Part shown: one piece after another, positions 4,497 to 5,783 of the stretch | How the letters are laid out: each line of letters begins with the position of its first letter | Numbering within the stretch: position 1 is the first letter of the stretch | Assembly: GCA_937901465.1 (NCBI GenBank) | Contig: CALGTU010000055.1 | Location: 1-5,783 of the forward strand | DNA length: 5,783 nucleotides | Origin: an uncultured Clostridia bacterium | Lineage (GTDB): Bacteria > Bacillota > Clostridia > Oscillospirales > Ruminococcaceae | Direction: 5' to 3' | Notes under the pieces: generated by a model | Database searches by the model: none | Told to the model about the DNA's origin: nothing | What the model saw: the letters and a program-made list of their open reading frames with translations, nothing else | Program-made: the position numbers and the translations under genes

Positions 4497-5783
4497 ATGT
4501 CCAAAAAACATAATACGATTTTCGGAACAACCGAAAAATCGAATTTTATCCTCAATATGAAGATGTCTACAACCTATAAAATCGAAAAGATACTTTTAGT
4601 TATTACAATAGCACTTATCATATTCGGCGGTGCTGTATGGCTTTTCAGCGGTCAGAAAAGTAACTACATAGGTATGGGATTTCTTGCATGCGGTGCTTTT
4701 GCATCAGGATTATGGTATGCAATTTCTGTATGGAAAACACGCACACCCATACTCAAGAATAAATCCTTCTTTATCATAACAGCCCTTGCTCTGATAGCAA
4801 TATTATCCACTCTTGATTCATGGTCGAAAATACAATCACTTTATGGAAATTCGGGAAGATTTGAAGGAATTATCGCTCTTTTATCATATCTTCTTCTTTT
4901 CCTCGGTGCTACAATAATCTATGAAAAGAAAAGCATTTCTCTTATTCTCGATGCTGTTGTTATAGCCGGTGTTTCAAACGCTCTTATAGCACTTTTACAG
5001 AAAACAGGAATTGTTTTTACACCTTTCCAGCATCTTTTTTCAAGCGTTGAAGAAGGAGTATTTATCCCCAGCGGTCTTGTAGGAAGCCCTATATTCCTTG
5101 CAACACTTCTTGTTCTCGTAAATTCAGTTGCACTTTTCGGTGCGATTTTTGATGAAAACAAGAAAAGACAGATAGCATTCGGATTTGCATTGATTCTTTT
5201 CGCCGTTGTTGCTCCTCTTACAAACTCTCTTGTAGCTTTTATAGGAATGCCTTTAAGCTATGTTATCTCTCTTATATTTGCGATTGTAAAGAAAGAAAAA
5301 TCCGCAATAATAAGATGCATCATCTATATGATAATGACAGCAATATCCTTCGTAACACTCACAGCAACAGGTATTGTCAAGATAAGAGACCTTTCAATTG
5401 CTTTTCAGGACGGATATTATTTCCTCTTCATTTCAGGACCTTATTCAAAGTCTTTAGCCGGCGACACAGGTCTTTATCAGATGGGATTTGAAATAGCACA
5501 GGAAATCCTCGGCGATTTCTCTATGAATACACACTACTGGCTTCTCGGAACAGGCCCCGACTGTCTTGCTTTCCCCCAGTTTATAAACGAAAAATATTTC
5601 GACCTCACTACTGTTCCCAACTCACTTGATAAAATCTATAATCAGTATTTAAATCTTGCTTGTTCACAGGGTGTATTTGCTCTCATAGGTTATATCGCAG
5701 TAATCGCACTTTCTCTTAAAAAAGGTCTTTCAAAAACAGGAACTTTCTTTAAAGAAAACAACTGGCATTCACAGGCACTTGTG
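4497..5783 (+). CDS. O-antigen ligase/polymerase family membrane protein (Wzy/WaaL-like; partial at 3' end)
   Basis: The first 429 codons are present without a stop, and the gene continues past the window. The ATG at 4497 has a perfect AGGAGG 6 nt upstream. After a hydrophilic N-terminus (1-30) come many membrane helices (about 31-51, 57-77, 91-105, 126-141, 147-168, 195-216, 226-240, 244-264, 271-292). A large extracytoplasmic loop (about 295-385) and another helix (390-407) follow. Marks of the family are YGNSGRFEG in the first outer loop (116-124), LVGSPIFLATLLVL (194-207), LLGTGPDCLAFPQF (349-362) and DKIYNQYLNLACSQG (378-392). Relatives transfer or polymerise lipid-linked glycans at the outer face of the membrane; in a Gram-positive the likely products are capsule, teichoic-acid-like polymers or glycosylated surface proteins. 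The motif normally reading HN-x9-G has Tyr381 in place of His. No glycan gene cluster is visible to fix the substrate. Confidence 0.8.
   Translation, partial: MSKKHNTIFGTTEKSNFILNMKMSTTYKIEKILLVITIALIIFGGAVWLFSGQKSNYIGMGFLACGAFASGLWYAISVWKTRTPILKNKSFFIITALALIAILSTLDSWSKIQSLYGNSGRFEGIIALLSYLLLFLGATIIYEKKSISLILDAVVIAGVSNALIALLQKTGIVFTPFQHLFSSVEEGVFIPSGLVGSPIFLATLLVLVNSVALFGAIFDENKKRQIAFGFALILFAVVAPLTNSLVAFIGMPLSYVISLIFAIVKKEKSAIIRCIIYMIMTAISFVTLTATGIVKIRDLSIAFQDGYYFLFISGPYSKSLAGDTGLYQMGFEIAQEILGDFSMNTHYWLLGTGPDCLAFPQFINEKYFDLTTVPNSLDKIYNQYLNLACSQGVFALIGYIAVIALSLKKGLSKTGTFFKENNWHSQALV

Overview
The window looks like a low-GC chromosomal segment from an anaerobic Firmicute of the clostridial class. 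Ruminococcus/Oscillospiraceae-like relatives are my best guess, but this is inferred only from gene types, AT-rich spacers, strong AGGAGG-type ribosome binding sites, a T-box leader and RNase Y. Nothing here fixes the species. There are no rRNA or tRNA genes, insertion sequences or CRISPR arrays.

Left half (minus strand, 2465 down to 1): one apparent operon. It opens with a perfect-consensus sigma-A promoter (2437-2465), followed by a complete T-box riboswitch (about 2430-2167). The specifier codon reads ACC (Thr), and the leader ends in a terminator that can switch to an antiterminator. Four tightly coupled genes for small, related, about four-helix membrane proteins follow (163, 169, 169 and about 159 aa). 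They overlap by 1, 4 and 14 nt. One base after the last of them comes the start of thrS, of which only the TGS domain (57 codons) lies inside the window. Threonine starvation, sensed as uncharged tRNA-Thr, should therefore switch on not only threonyl-tRNA synthetase but also four uncharacterised membrane proteins placed between the leader and the enzyme gene. This is the most interesting part of the window.

Middle (2466-2878): a divergent intergenic region with no convincing protein gene. It holds a plus-strand promoter-like site, a perfect 10-bp hairpin at its expected start point and a second small hairpin running into a T-rich stretch. Together these could be a small RNA or a structured leader. 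A second plus-strand promoter candidate lies just ahead of rny.

Right half (plus strand): rny, encoding the membrane-anchored endoribonuclease RNase Y (520 aa, complete, catalytic HD pair at residues 368-369), ends in a strong intrinsic terminator. Only 17 bases after the terminator's T-tract begins a polytopic membrane protein of the O-antigen ligase/polymerase (Wzy/WaaL-like) family, cut by the window edge after 429 codons. The diagnostic His of that family's loop motif appears to be Tyr here. The two halves are transcribed divergently and show no obvious functional link beyond housekeeping RNA and translation functions.
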